Positions 45,870-55,130 are shown, counted from the first letter of the stretch. The stretch is DNA of 64,000 nt from Cupriavidus taiwanensis LMG 19424 (GCF_000069785.1 NC_010528.1:372001-436000); one strand, 5' to 3'. Made by a program: numbers and translations. The notes: generated by a model from the sequence alone, not told the origin.

Positions 45870-47768
45870 ATGCGCCGCTATTCCACGACCGCCGAGCAGG
45901 CCCCCGACCCGGCCTCGGTGAAGCTCTTTCCCGGCCAGCGCGCCCCCCGCAGCGACTGGCAGACCGTACGCAACCTGCTGCCCTATGTCTGGCACTACAA
46001 GTGGCGGGTGATGCTGGCGCTGGCCTGCCTGGTGGCGGCCAAGGTGGCCAACCTGGGCGTGCCGGTGCTGATGAAGCGGCTGATCGACAGCATGAACATC
46101 ACGGCCGGCGATCCGCGCGCGTTGCTGGCGGTGCCGGTCGGGCTGATCGTCGCCTACGGCATGTTGCGCCTGTCCGCGACGCTGTTCACCGAGTTGCGCG
46201 AAATCCTCTTTTCCAAGGTCACGCAGAGCGCCGTGCGCGAGATTGCGCTGCAGGTGTTCCGGCACCTGCATGCGCTGTCGCTGCGCTTCCACCTGGACCG
46301 CCAGACCGGCGGCATGAGCCGGGACATCGAGCGCGGCACGCGCGGCATCCAGTCTCTGATTTCGTATTCGCTGTACAGCATCCTGCCCACGCTGGTGGAG
46401 ATGGCGCTGGTGATCGGCTTCTTCATCCTGCACTACGACATCTGGTTCGCCGCCATCACTGGTTGCGCGCTGGTGGGCTATATCGTCTTCACCATCGTGG
46501 TGACGGAATGGCGCACGCACTTCCGCCGCCGCATGAACGAACTCGATTCGCGCGCCAACCAGAAGGCGATCGATTCGCTGCTGAACTTCGAAACCGTCAA
46601 GTACTTCGGCAACGAAGCCTACGAGGCGCAACGCTATGACGAGAACCTGCGCAAGTACCGCACCGCGGCGATCCGCTCGCAGAACTCGCTGTCGTTCCTG
46701 AACTTCGGCCAGCAGGCCATCATCGCCATCGGCCTGATCCTGATCCTGTGGCGCGCCACGGTGGGCGTGGTCGACGGCAAGCTCACGCTGGGCGACCTGG
46801 TGCTGGTCAACACGCTGATGATCCAGCTCTATATCCCGCTGAACTTCCTCGGCGTGATCTACCGCGAGATCAAGCAGGCCACCACCGACATGGACCGCAT
46901 GTTCGTGCTGCTGGGCACGCACCAGGAGGTGGCCGACGCGCCGGGCGCGCCGCCGCTGCGGGTCAGCGGGGCGCAGGTGCGCTTCCGCGACGTGCGTTTC
47001 GGCTACGAGCCGGACCGCACCATCCTGGACGGGGTCGACTTCACCATCGCCGCCGGCACCACCACCGCGGTGGTGGGCCACAGCGGCTCGGGCAAGTCGA
47101 CGCTGGCGCGGCTGCTGTTCCGCTTCTACGACGTGGGCGGGGGCGCGATCGAGATCGACGGCCAGGATATCCGCGCCATCACCCAGGACAGCCTGCGTCG
47201 CGCCATCGGCATCGTGCCGCAGGACACCGTGCTGTTCAACGACAGCATCTACTACAACATCGCCTACGGCCGCCCGGACGCGACCCGCGACGAAGTCATC
47301 GCCGCGGCGCAGGCGGCGCAGATCGATGCCTTTATCCGCGAGCTGCCGCAGGGCTATGACACGCCCGTGGGCGAGCGCGGCCTGAAGCTGTCCGGCGGCG
47401 AGAAGCAGCGCGTGGCGATCGCGCGCACGCTGCTGAAGAACCCGCCGGTGCTGGTGTTCGACGAGGCGACTTCCGCGCTGGATTCGCGCACCGAGCAGGC
47501 GATCCAGGCCGAGCTGATGCGCCTGGCGCAGAACCGCACCACGCTGCTGATCGCGCACCGGCTCTCCACCGTGGTCCATGCCGACCAGATCCTGGTGATG
47601 GACCACGGCCGCATCGTCGAGCGCGGCACGCATGCGCAGCTGATGCGCGCGGGCGGGCGCTATGCCGGGATGTGGGACATCCAGGCGCGCGCCGCCGCCA
47701 GGGGCGGCGATGCCATCGGCGCGGACGCGCTGGCGCTCGACGTGGGCGACGCCACGCAGGACGCCTGA
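45870..47768 (+). CDS. Atm1/HMT1-type ABC transporter (fused permease-ATPase)
   Basis: A 632-residue ABC half-transporter that works as a homodimer in the inner membrane. Six predicted helices span residues 40-330, including the conserved NFETVKYFGNEAYEAQRYDE coupling-region segment typical of Atm1/HMT1. The ATPase has Walker A VVGHSGSGKSTLARL near 405, Q-loop IVPQDTVLFNDSI, signature LSGGEKQRVAIART near 508, and Walker B LVFDEATSALDSRTE. Bacterial Atm1-type proteins export glutathione-linked metal or Fe-S-related compounds and confer metal tolerance. The Cupriavidus-like host makes metal detoxification plausible. Confidence 0.9.
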   Translation: MRRYSTTAEQAPDPASVKLFPGQRAPRSDWQTVRNLLPYVWHYKWRVMLALACLVAAKVANLGVPVLMKRLIDSMNITAGDPRALLAVPVGLIVAYGMLRLSATLFTELREILFSKVTQSAVREIALQVFRHLHALSLRFHLDRQTGGMSRDIERGTRGIQSLISYSLYSILPTLVEMALVIGFFILHYDIWFAAITGCALVGYIVFTIVVTEWRTHFRRRMNELDSRANQKAIDSLLNFETVKYFGNEAYEAQRYDENLRKYRTAAIRSQNSLSFLNFGQQAIIAIGLILILWRATVGVVDGKLTLGDLVLVNTLMIQLYIPLNFLGVIYREIKQATTDMDRMFVLLGTHQEVADAPGAPPLRVSGAQVRFRDVRFGYEPDRTILDGVDFTIAAGTTTAVVGHSGSGKSTLARLLFRFYDVGGGAIEIDGQDIRAITQDSLRRAIGIVPQDTVLFNDSIYYNIAYGRPDATRDEVIAAAQAAQIDAFIRELPQGYDTPVGERGLKLSGGEKQRVAIARTLLKNPPVLVFDEATSALDSRTEQAIQAELMRLAQNRTTLLIAHRLSTVVHADQILVMDHGRIVERGTHAQLMRAGGRYAGMWDIQARAAARGGDAIGADALALDVGDATQDA

Positions 47769-47968
47769 GCCGCCATCGGCGGCGCCGGCCTGCACCAGCG
47801 CGCGGCGCGGATTGTCGGCAATCGCCGACGACGATGCCGCTGCGGCAATCGCCGCGCCCATTTCTGGTTCGACAATCGCGTGCGGACACGCCCTGAAACA
47901 GGGCCCGCAAGGCTGGCATGTCCCTTGCGGACGAATCCCTCCGAAATCACGATCCACGGAGAGATGCC

Positions 47969-49111
47969 ATGCCCAAATCCCGCGCTGCGCAAGTGTTGCC
48001 CGGCGTTTTCACGGCTGCCACCGAAGGCGCTGGCCATGCCGGTGCGCGTCCGGCCCCCGCCGCGGCACGCCGCCGCCTGCTGAAGCTGGGCGCCATGCTC
48101 GGCACCAGCCTGGTGCTGTCGACATCATTCGCCGGCGCGGCCCACGCGCAGGCTGCGTCCACCAGGGTCCGGTTCCAGCTCGACTGGCGCTTCGAAGGGC
48201 CGGCGGCGCTGTTCCTGCTCGGCGAGCAGAAGGGCTACTACAAGGCCGAGAAGCTGGAGGTCGCGATCGATGCCGGCAACGGCTCGGGCAACGTGGTCAA
48301 TCGCGTGGCCTCGGGCACCTATGACATGGGCTTCGCCGACATGTCGTCGGTGATGGAGTTCTACGGCAACAACCCGGACGCGAAGAACAAGCCGGTGGCC
48401 GTGATGATGGTCTACAACAACACGCCCGCGGCCATCCTGGCGCTGAAGAAGTCGGGCATCCGCGCACCCAAGGACCTGGCCGGCAAGCGCATGGGCGCGC
48501 CGGTATTCGACGCCGGCCGCCGCGCCTTCCCGATCTTCGCGAAGGCCAACGGCCTGCAGGCGTCGTCCTTCAACTGGCAGGCGATGGACCCGACGCTGCG
48601 CGAAACCATGCTGGTGCGCGGCGACCTCGATGCCATCACCGGGTTTTCGTTCACGTCGATCCTGAACCTGAACGCGCGCGGCGTGAAGGACGAGGACATC
48701 GTGGTGCTGCCGTACCCGCAGTTTGGCGTGAAGCTGTACGGCAACGCGGTGATCGCGTCCGAGGCCTTCATCAGGCAGAACCCCGAGGCGGTGAAGGCGT
48801 TCCTGCGCGCCTTCAGCAAGTCGGCGCGCGACGTGATCGCCCGTCCGGAAGAGGGCATCCGCGCGCTCAAGGCGCGCGACGGCATCATTGACGAGAAGCT
48901 GGAAACGCGCCGGCTGAAGCTGGCGCTGGACAGCGTGGTACGTTCCCCCGACGCGAAGGCCGAGGGCTTTGGCCGCGTCAGCAAGCCGCGCCTGTCGCTG
49001 ATGGCCTCGCAGGTGGCCGATGCCTTCGGCACCAAGGGCCGCATCAACGCCGATGCGCTGTGGACCGACGCGTACCTGCCGAGCGCGGCCGAACTGGATG
49101 TGCTGCGATGA
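47969..49111 (+). CDS. NitT/TauT-type ABC transporter substrate-binding protein
   Basis: A 380-residue periplasmic binding protein of the SsuA/NMT1-like family. A long N-region carries RRRLLKLGAMLGTSL (a twin-arginine-like motif), then a hydrophobic core ending AGAAHAQA, suggesting Tat or Sec export with cleavage near residue 61. The mature part starts VRFQLDWRFEGPAALFLL and includes GADMSS-like ligand loop FADMSSVMEF and PKDLAGKRMGAPVFDAG. ATG 47969 is preceded by ACGGAGAG. First gene of a three-gene importer. The nearby catabolic cluster suggests an aromatic acid or similar as ligand (inference). Confidence 0.9.
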   Translation: MPKSRAAQVLPGVFTAATEGAGHAGARPAPAAARRRLLKLGAMLGTSLVLSTSFAGAAHAQAASTRVRFQLDWRFEGPAALFLLGEQKGYYKAEKLEVAIDAGNGSGNVVNRVASGTYDMGFADMSSVMEFYGNNPDAKNKPVAVMMVYNNTPAAILALKKSGIRAPKDLAGKRMGAPVFDAGRRAFPIFAKANGLQASSFNWQAMDPTLRETMLVRGDLDAITGFSFTSILNLNARGVKDEDIVVLPYPQFGVKLYGNAVIASEAFIRQNPEAVKAFLRAFSKSARDVIARPEEGIRALKARDGIIDEKLETRRLKLALDSVVRSPDAKAEGFGRVSKPRLSLMASQVADAFGTKGRINADALWTDAYLPSAAELDVLR

Positions 49112-49950
49112 TGGCGCACCTGGCTGAATCCATGCCGGCCGCCGCGACCGCGCCCGTCGAGCCCTTCGTCGATTTCAACCGGGTCTGGCTGGCCTATGAC
49201 GACGCGCTCGCGCGCCAGGGCGAGTTTGCCGTGGAAGACCTGTCGCTGCAGGCCGCGCCCGGAGAGTTCATCGCTATCGTCGGCCCGTCCGGTTGCGGCA
49301 AGTCCACCTTCATGAAGCTGGCGACCGGGCTCAGGCCCGCCACGCACGGTACCGTGAAGGTGGCCGGGCAGAAGGTGAGCGGGCCGCTCAAGCAGGTCGG
49401 CATGGCGTTCCAGGCGCCCACGCTGCTGCCGTGGCGCACCACGCTCGACAACGTCATGCTGCCGCTGGAGATCGTCGAGCCTTACCGTTCGACGCTGCGT
49501 GCCAGGCGCGACGAGTACGTCGACCGGGCCCGCCGGCTGTTGCATACCGTGGGCCTGGGCGGCTACGAGGACAAGTACCCGTGGCAGCTCTCCGGCGGCA
49601 TGCAGCAGCGCGCTTCGATCTGCCGCGCGCTGATCCACCAGCCGCGCATGCTGCTGCTCGACGAGCCCTTCGGCGCGCTCGACGCCTTTACCCGCGAGGA
49701 ACTGTGGTGCGTGCTGCGCGACCTGTGGCAGGCGCAGCGCTTCAACGTGATCCTGGTCACGCACGACCTGCGCGAGGCCGTGTTCCTGGCCGACACCGTC
49801 TACGTGATGAGCCAGCGCCCCGGCCGCATCCTGCTGCGCAAGGAAATTCACCTGCCGCGCCCGCGCGATCTGGAGCTGACCTATACCGAGCCCTTTGCCG
49901 GGCTGGTGCACGCGCTGCGCGAGAAGATCGGCCATGTGCGCCAACACTGA
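49108..49950 (+). CDS. NitT/TauT-type ABC transporter ATP-binding protein
   Basis: A 280-residue importer ATPase. Walker A is VGPSGCGKSTFMKL near residue 59, Q-loop VGMAFQAPTLLPWRTT, signature LSGGMQQRASICRAL near 155, and Walker B MLLLDEPFGALDAFTRE. The start overlaps the stop of the binding-protein gene as ATGA. A second ATG follows in frame one codon later. The N-terminal 25 residues are an extension not needed by the fold. Pairs with the permease encoded 12 bases downstream. Confidence 0.93.
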   Translation: MMAHLAESMPAAATAPVEPFVDFNRVWLAYDDALARQGEFAVEDLSLQAAPGEFIAIVGPSGCGKSTFMKLATGLRPATHGTVKVAGQKVSGPLKQVGMAFQAPTLLPWRTTLDNVMLPLEIVEPYRSTLRARRDEYVDRARRLLHTVGLGGYEDKYPWQLSGGMQQRASICRALIHQPRMLLLDEPFGALDAFTREELWCVLRDLWQAQRFNVILVTHDLREAVFLADTVYVMSQRPGRILLRKEIHLPRPRDLELTYTEPFAGLVHALREKIGHVRQH

Positions 49951-49962
49951 GACAACCTGACG

Positions 49963-50739
49963 ATGATGATGACCCTGACTTCCGCGCAGGAGCGCCGCGT
50001 GCAGCGCGTGGCGCCGTGGCTGCTGCTGGCCGCGGTGCTGCTGCTGTGGCAGGGCGCGTGCATGGCCTTTGACGTATCCGACTTCATCCTGCCGACGCCG
50101 TCCGCCATCGTGGCCGCGCTGGCGGACTATGCGGACGTGATCGCCGGCCATGCGTGGCGCACCTTCTGGACCACCATGGTGGGCTTTGGCGTGGCCATCG
50201 GCGTGGGCGTGCTGCTCGGGCTGGCGATGGGCTCGTCGCGGCTGCTCTACGCCGCCAGCTACCCGCTGATGACCGCCTTCAACGCGCTGCCCAAGGCCGC
50301 CTTCGTGCCGATCCTGGTGGTGTGGTTCGGGCTGGGCGCTGGCCCGGCGATCCTGACCGCGTTCCTGATCTCGTTCTTCCCGATCATGGTCAATATCGCC
50401 ACCGGACTGGCCACGCTCGAGCCGGAACTGGAAGACGTGCTGCGCGTGCTCGGCGCCAAACGGCGCGACGTGCTGTTCAAGGTCGGCCTGCCGCGCGCGC
50501 TGCCATATTTCTTCGCCTCGCTGAAGGTCGCGATCACGCTGGCCTTTGTCGGCACCACGGTGTCGGAGATGAATGCCGCCAACGAGGGCATCGGCTACCT
50601 GCTGGTGTCGGCGGGCTCCGCCATGAAGATGCCGCTGGCCTTTGCCGGGCTGGTGGTGATCGCGGTGATGGCGATGGCGATGTACGAACTGTTCGCGGTG
50701 GTCGAGAAGCGCATGACCGGCTGGGCCCACCGGGGCTGA
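49963..50739 (+). CDS. NitT/TauT-type ABC transporter permease
   Basis: A 258-residue inner-membrane permease with six predicted helices of the BPD_transp_1 (SsuC/TauC) type. The EAA-like cytoplasmic loop reads LGAKRRDVLFKVGLPRALPY near residue 165. The N-terminal helix is VAPWLLLAAVLLLWQGACMA, and PTPSAIVAALADYADVI follows, as in the family. Completes the importer. The gene ends 18 bases from the stop of the convergent GntR gene. Confidence 0.93.
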   Translation: MMMTLTSAQERRVQRVAPWLLLAAVLLLWQGACMAFDVSDFILPTPSAIVAALADYADVIAGHAWRTFWTTMVGFGVAIGVGVLLGLAMGSSRLLYAASYPLMTAFNALPKAAFVPILVVWFGLGAGPAILTAFLISFFPIMVNIATGLATLEPELEDVLRVLGAKRRDVLFKVGLPRALPYFFASLKVAITLAFVGTTVSEMNAANEGIGYLLVSAGSAMKMPLAFAGLVVIAVMAMAMYELFAVVEKRMTGWAHRG

Positions 50740-50757
50740 GCCGGGTTCAGCGCCGCG

Positions 50758-51528
50758 CTAGCCGCCGGCCTGCTGCAGCTGGTAAGTCGAGCAGTAGCTG
50801 AAGCGGCTGGCCGGATGCACGCCGGTGGTCACGATGATCGCCTGGTCGCGCAGGAAGTAGGTGCGGATGATGCGCAGGCCCGCTGACTTGTCCGGCACCT
50901 GCAAGGCAGCGGCCTGCGCGCCTTCGACCAGCCACCCCTGCACCTCCTGCTCCACGCGGGTGATCTTGATCCCGTATTGCTTCTCCACCATCGTGTACAC
51001 CGGCACGTCGAGCGTCTCGCCGGGCGGGGGCAGGTCGCCGTAAGCGCGGTCGACATAGATGTCGACCAGCGCGATCGGCTCGTGGCCGGGCGCACTGTCG
51101 AAGCGGGTGCCGCCGATATGCAGCCAGCTCGCGCCGGGCGCGCAGCGCAGCAATGCAGCCAGCGTGTCATCGGCCTCCACCGTGCCGAACGCCGAGGTGC
51201 GCAGCGTCGTTCCCTTGGCATAGCTGACCAGATCGGCCGGTGAATCCATCAGCTGCGTGAAGCGGCTTTGCGGACGATCCGAGATCACGCGCGTGCCGAC
51301 GCCGGCCTGGCGCGAGACCATGCCCAGGTTGGTCAGCTTCTGCACCGCCTGGCGCACCGCATACCGGCTCAGGTTCCAGGTTTCGCACAACTCCGCCTCG
51401 GTCGGCAGCAGCGCGCCGACGGGCGGGTTGCCGTTGACGATTTCCTGCATCAGCGTGCGCGCCAGGTCCAGATGGCGCGGCGAGGTCGCGCCCAGGGCGG
51501 CGGAAACGGGGTCGATGTCTCTTTGCAT
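50758..51528 (-). CDS. GntR-family regulator with UTRA ligand domain
   Basis: A 256-residue regulator. The winged-helix domain covers residues 20-85 (PTEAELCETWNLSRYAVRQA, then LTNLGMVSRQAGVGTRV). The C-terminal UTRA domain (about 100-245) binds a small effector. I start at ATG 51528. Upstream codons in the open frame reach into the promoter. It is divergent from the acyl-CoA ligase operon and convergent with the importer genes, so it most likely represses the ligase operon and perhaps the importer. Paired palindromes in the gap are candidate operators. Confidence 0.9.
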   Translation of the reverse strand: MQRDIDPVSAALGATSPRHLDLARTLMQEIVNGNPPVGALLPTEAELCETWNLSRYAVRQAVQKLTNLGMVSRQAGVGTRVISDRPQSRFTQLMDSPADLVSYAKGTTLRTSAFGTVEADDTLAALLRCAPGASWLHIGGTRFDSAPGHEPIALVDIYVDRAYGDLPPPGETLDVPVYTMVEKQYGIKITRVEQEVQGWLVEGAQAAALQVPDKSAGLRIIRTYFLRDQAIIVTTGVHPASRFSYCSTYQLQQAGG

Positions 51529-51634
51529 GGAGTGGGAAGGTCTGCAGCAACGGCGTCGGCGCCGCGGCCGGTGCCCGTGACATCCGCCGCGACGCGGATC
51601 GGATTTTAGCATTGCGCGCAGGGTTTTTCCTAAT

Positions 51635-51668
51635 ATTCGAATGTTCGAACAAACTCATATAGTTCGAG
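51635..51668. promoter_or_regulatory. Candidate GntR operator array, ligase/gntR divergent promoter
   Basis: Two perfect eight-base palindromes stand side by side, ATTCGAAT (51635-51642) and GTTCGAAC (51643-51650). A third TTCGA core is at 51663-51667. They lie in an A/T-rich island within an otherwise GC-rich gap, overlapping a TATAGT (51658-51663) that could be the -10 for the ligase operon. Confidence 0.5.
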
Positions 51669-51756
51669 CCATGGCGATGCCTGACCTGCCCCGCTGCCTG
51701 CATCCGGCGCATCCGGCAACCACGCATCTTTCCTCGATTCCGGAGAAGCCTCCCGC

Positions 51757-53256
51757 ATGTATCCCATTGATTTCCTGTGGCGCGCCGCCCACCGCCATCC
51801 CGAGCGGACCGCCATCTTCAGCCCCGATGGCCAGTTGTCGTACCGGGTGCTTGCCGACACGGTGCTGCGTCGCGCCGCGGCCCTGGTGGCGCTCGATCCG
51901 GTGCCGCGCAGCCGCGTCTGCGTCGGCGCCGCCAACACGGTCGACCACCTGGTGGCGATCCTGGCGATCCTGGCCGCCGGCAAGGTCTGGGTGCCGCTGA
52001 ATCCGCGCAACGGCGATCCCGAGTTGCGCCGCATCGTCGATTTCGTCGAGCCCTCGCTGGTGCTGGCCGATGCCGGCATGGCCGGTCGCCTCGCCGGCAT
52101 CGCGCCGCCGTTGCGCCTGCTGTCCGATCTCGGCGCCGATGGCGGCGATCCCGCGGCGGTGGTGATGGGCCCGCGCGGCCGCGGTGGCGTGCCGCTGGAG
52201 GCGGCGCAGGCCGTCAAGTTCACCGGCGGTTCGACCGGTTTTCCCAAGGGCGTGATCCAGCCGCTGCGGGCATGGAACGCCAATATCGCCACCCAGATCC
52301 ACGAACTTGGCCTGACGCCGGCGGACCGCTATCTGGTGGCGGCGCCCATCACGCATGGCACCTCCACCTACATGCTGCCGCTGCTCGGTGCCGGCGGGGC
52401 GCTGGTGTTCCCGGAATCGGCCAAGCCTGCCGGGCTGCTCGACGCGGCCCAGGCCCACGGCGCGACGCTCTTCTTTGCGCCGCCGACGCTGATCCTGGCG
52501 CTGGTCGAAGAGCAGCGCCGTGCCCCGCGCGCGTTGCCGGCGCTGCGCTACCTGGTCTATGGCGGCGCGCCGATGCGCCCTGAGCAGATCCGCGACGCGC
52601 AGGCGGTGTTCGGCCCGGTGCTGTGCACCTCGTTCGGCCAGACCGAAGCGCCGCAGATCATCACCTTCCTGCCGCCGGGCGAGATGCACGGCGAGCGGCT
52701 CGCTTCGGTTGGCAGGCCGTCGCTGCTGACCCGGGTAGCCATCGTCGACAAGTCCGGCAACGTGCTCGGCGCCGGGGAAGAGGGCGAGATCGCGGTGCGC
52801 GGCGACCTGGTCATGAGCGGCTACCTGAAGGCGGAGACAGAAACCCGCAAGACGCTGGTCGACGGCTGGCTGCGCACCGGCGACGCCGGCGTCTTAGACG
52901 AGCACGGCTTCCTGTTCCTGCGCGACCGCATCCGCGATGTGATCATCACCGGCGGCTTCAACGTCTATCCCGGCGACGTCGAGGTGGTGCTGTCCGCCCA
53001 CCCCGCGGTGGCCGACTGTTCGGTGGTCGGCATTCCAGACGCCAAGTGGGGCGAGGCCGTGCACGCCGCGGTGCAGTTGCGCCCCGGCATGCAGGTAGCC
53101 GCCGACGAGCTGATCGCGCTGGTCAAGCGCGAACTGGGCTCGGTCAAGACGCCCAAGCACATCCACGTGTTCCAGGCCTTGCCGCGCAGCGCGGTCGGCA
53201 AGGTGCTGAAGCCGGCGGTGCGCGAGTCGATCCTGTCCACCTGGAGCGCGACATGA
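51757..53256 (+). CDS. Class I adenylate-forming acyl-CoA ligase
   Basis: A 499-residue ANL-superfamily enzyme that activates a carboxylic acid to its CoA thioester using ATP. The P-loop is KFTGGSTGFPKGV near residue 157. Later motifs are YGGAPM near 269, the adenine-binding SFGQTEAPQ, GWLRTGDAGV near 370, the hinge RDVIITGGFNVYPGDVE near 392, and the catalytic Lys in SAVGKVLKPAV near the end. The substrate is not evident. It starts the catabolic operon and overlaps the next gene by ATGA, suggesting coupled synthesis of an acyl-CoA and an enzyme acting on it. Confidence 0.9.
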   Translation: MYPIDFLWRAAHRHPERTAIFSPDGQLSYRVLADTVLRRAAALVALDPVPRSRVCVGAANTVDHLVAILAILAAGKVWVPLNPRNGDPELRRIVDFVEPSLVLADAGMAGRLAGIAPPLRLLSDLGADGGDPAAVVMGPRGRGGVPLEAAQAVKFTGGSTGFPKGVIQPLRAWNANIATQIHELGLTPADRYLVAAPITHGTSTYMLPLLGAGGALVFPESAKPAGLLDAAQAHGATLFFAPPTLILALVEEQRRAPRALPALRYLVYGGAPMRPEQIRDAQAVFGPVLCTSFGQTEAPQIITFLPPGEMHGERLASVGRPSLLTRVAIVDKSGNVLGAGEEGEIAVRGDLVMSGYLKAETETRKTLVDGWLRTGDAGVLDEHGFLFLRDRIRDVIITGGFNVYPGDVEVVLSAHPAVADCSVVGIPDAKWGEAVHAAVQLRPGMQVAADELIALVKRELGSVKTPKHIHVFQALPRSAVGKVLKPAVRESILSTWSAT

Positions 53257-54077
53257 ATTCGCCCGATATCTCGCCCGATATGGCGCCCGATATCTCGCCC
53301 AATCCCTCCGCCACCCCGCGCACGCGGCTGTGCCGCTACACCGAGCAAGCGGTCTACTACGGCGAGGACGACCTGGTGGCGGACCTGCTCGGCCAGGCCA
53401 GCTTCATCGATGTCTTCATGAAGCAGACCTTCGGCAGCGTGCCCGGCCCCGCGCAGCGCCGCATCGCCGAAGCGGTACTGGTGACGCTGATGGAGCATGG
53501 CATGACGCCCAGCGCCATCGCCACGCGCATGATCTATTCGAGTTCGCCGGAAAACCTGCAGGCCGGTGTGGCGGCGGGCCTGCTGGCGGTGGCCAGCCAG
53601 TTCATCGGCACCATGGAACCGGCGGCCGGGCTGCTCGACCAGATCGCGGCGGCGGGCGCCGACGGCGCAGCCGAGGCACGGCGCATCGCGCGCGAATATC
53701 GCGCGCGGCGCGAGCCCGTGCCCGGCTTCGGCCATCACCTGCACCGTCCCGACGATCCGCGCGCGCTGGCACTGCTGGCGCTGGCGCGCGAACTGGGCAC
53801 CCATGGCGCGCGCTGTGCCGCGCTGGAGCAGCTGGCCGCCGAGGTCGACGCCGCCGCCGGCCGCCATATCACCATCAACGCCACCGGCGCGGTGGCGGCG
53901 GTGCTGGGCGACATCGGCATCCCGGCCCGCCTGATGCGCGGCTTTGCGGTGCTGAGCCGCGCCGCCGGGCTGATTGCCCATATCGCCGAGGAACAGCGCG
54001 AACCTTCGGGGCGCTTCGTGTGGCGCCTCGTTGACGAGGCCATGACACCTGCGCGCAGCGCAGGCGGGCCGGACTGA
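53253..54077 (+). CDS. Citryl-CoA-lyase-like / citrate-synthase-fold protein
   Basis: A 274-residue protein resembling the C-terminal half of citrate synthases and the short proteins annotated citryl-CoA lyase. Visible are SSSPENLQAGVAAGLLAVA, VPGFGHHLHRPDDPRALAL near residue 150 (the conserved GFGH region), and FAVLSRAAGLIAHIAEEQ near 233. The Asp expected in the NVD motif of citrate synthases is not evident; the equivalent stretch reads TINATG. It may cleave or form a C-C bond on the CoA thioester made by the preceding ligase (inference). The N-terminus carries a short SPDI/APDI tandem repeat. Confidence 0.78.
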   Translation: MNSPDISPDMAPDISPNPSATPRTRLCRYTEQAVYYGEDDLVADLLGQASFIDVFMKQTFGSVPGPAQRRIAEAVLVTLMEHGMTPSAIATRMIYSSSPENLQAGVAAGLLAVASQFIGTMEPAAGLLDQIAAAGADGAAEARRIAREYRARREPVPGFGHHLHRPDDPRALALLALARELGTHGARCAALEQLAAEVDAAAGRHITINATGAVAAVLGDIGIPARLMRGFAVLSRAAGLIAHIAEEQREPSGRFVWRLVDEAMTPARSAGGPD

Positions 54078-54119
54078 CCCCCGCCGCAAATCGATTAACA
54101 GAATAGACAAGGAGACGCC

Positions 54120-55079
54120 ATGACAACAGCCGACCGAGCCATCCAGCGGCACCACCACATCACCCTCAGCGTGGGAACCGCGCAGCAGGACTATGACTTC
54201 CATACCAGGGTGCTCTCGCTGAAGAGCGTCAAGAAGACCCTGATCTATGACGGCGGCACGCCGTTCTATCACCTGTACTACGGCAACGACCTGGGTGAGG
54301 AAAGCACGCTGATCACCTGCTTCCCGGTCGCGCACTTCGGCCGCAAGGGCACCCGGGGCACGGGCCAGATCGGCAGCCTGGCGCTGTCGGTGCCGGTCTC
54401 GGCGATTCCGTTCTGGCACAAGCGCCTGACCGACCACGGCTTTGAGGTGCGCCGTACCGAGCGCTTCGGCGAAGTCGTGCTGGCCTTCGCCCACCCGTGC
54501 GGAGTCGAGTACGAGCTGATCGGCATCGCCGACGACGCGCGCACGCCTTATTCCAACGGCGAGGTGCCGGCCGAGTTCGCGATCCGCGGCCTGCATACCA
54601 TCGCGGTGAACGTGCGCGAGATGGAATCGTCGCAGCAATTCATGCAGGAAGGATGGTCGGGGCGCGAAGTCGGGCGCGATGGCAAGTACCTGCGCTATGC
54701 CTTCGGCGACGGCGCCTCCGGCAAGCTGGTCGATTTTGCGCTCGAGCCCGGCCTGCCCCAGGCGAGCTGGACCTACGGCGAGGGCACCGTGCACCACTGC
54801 GCATTCCAGGTCGAAGACCGCGTGGTGCAGGACATGGTGAAGGCGCGGCTCGAGGGGCTGGGTTTGACCGACACCTCCGAACGCAAGGATCGCGGCTACT
54901 TTGAATCGATCTACGTGCGTACTCCCAGCGGCGCGATGTTCGAGGCGACCGTGTCGAAGCCGCAGGCGTTCCTGGTCGACGAGCCCTATGAAAGCCTGGG
55001 CTCGACGCTGCAGATCGCGCCGCAGTTCGAGAGCCAGCGCGCAACCATCCTGCAATCGCTGGAAAGCCTGCACTACTGA
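54120..55079 (+). CDS. VOC-superfamily ring-cleaving dioxygenase (PcpA/LinE/MhqO type)
   Basis: A 319-residue two-domain vicinal-oxygen-chelate enzyme. Probable metal ligands are His12 or His13 (RHHHITLSVG), His225/226 (TVHHCAFQV) and Glu275 (SGAMFEATV). They are spaced as in the hydroquinone dioxygenase PcpA, whose ligands I recall as His11, His227 and Glu276. The opening of the fold, QQDYDFHTRVLSLKSVKKT, also matches this group. PcpA, LinE and MhqO cleave hydroquinones between C1 and C2 using Fe(II). A downstream maleylacetate reductase supports a hydroquinone-type substrate. The precise ring substituents are unknown. Confidence 0.87.
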   Translation: MTTADRAIQRHHHITLSVGTAQQDYDFHTRVLSLKSVKKTLIYDGGTPFYHLYYGNDLGEESTLITCFPVAHFGRKGTRGTGQIGSLALSVPVSAIPFWHKRLTDHGFEVRRTERFGEVVLAFAHPCGVEYELIGIADDARTPYSNGEVPAEFAIRGLHTIAVNVREMESSQQFMQEGWSGREVGRDGKYLRYAFGDGASGKLVDFALEPGLPQASWTYGEGTVHHCAFQVEDRVVQDMVKARLEGLGLTDTSERKDRGYFESIYVRTPSGAMFEATVSKPQAFLVDEPYESLGSTLQIAPQFESQRATILQSLESLHY

Positions 55080-55130
55080 AGCGATCGCGTCGCACCGTAT
55101 GACCCTGCCTGGCCCGAAGCCGGAAACATC

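Noticed and set aside
45870..47768. MsbA-type lipid A exporter
   Set aside because: The NFETVKYFGNE segment and overall layout match the Atm1/HMT1 group rather than MsbA.
51635..51668. GTTCGAAC as a possible tRNA T-arm
   Set aside because: No acceptor, D or anticodon stem can be built around it. Adjacent palindromes in a divergent promoter fit an operator better.
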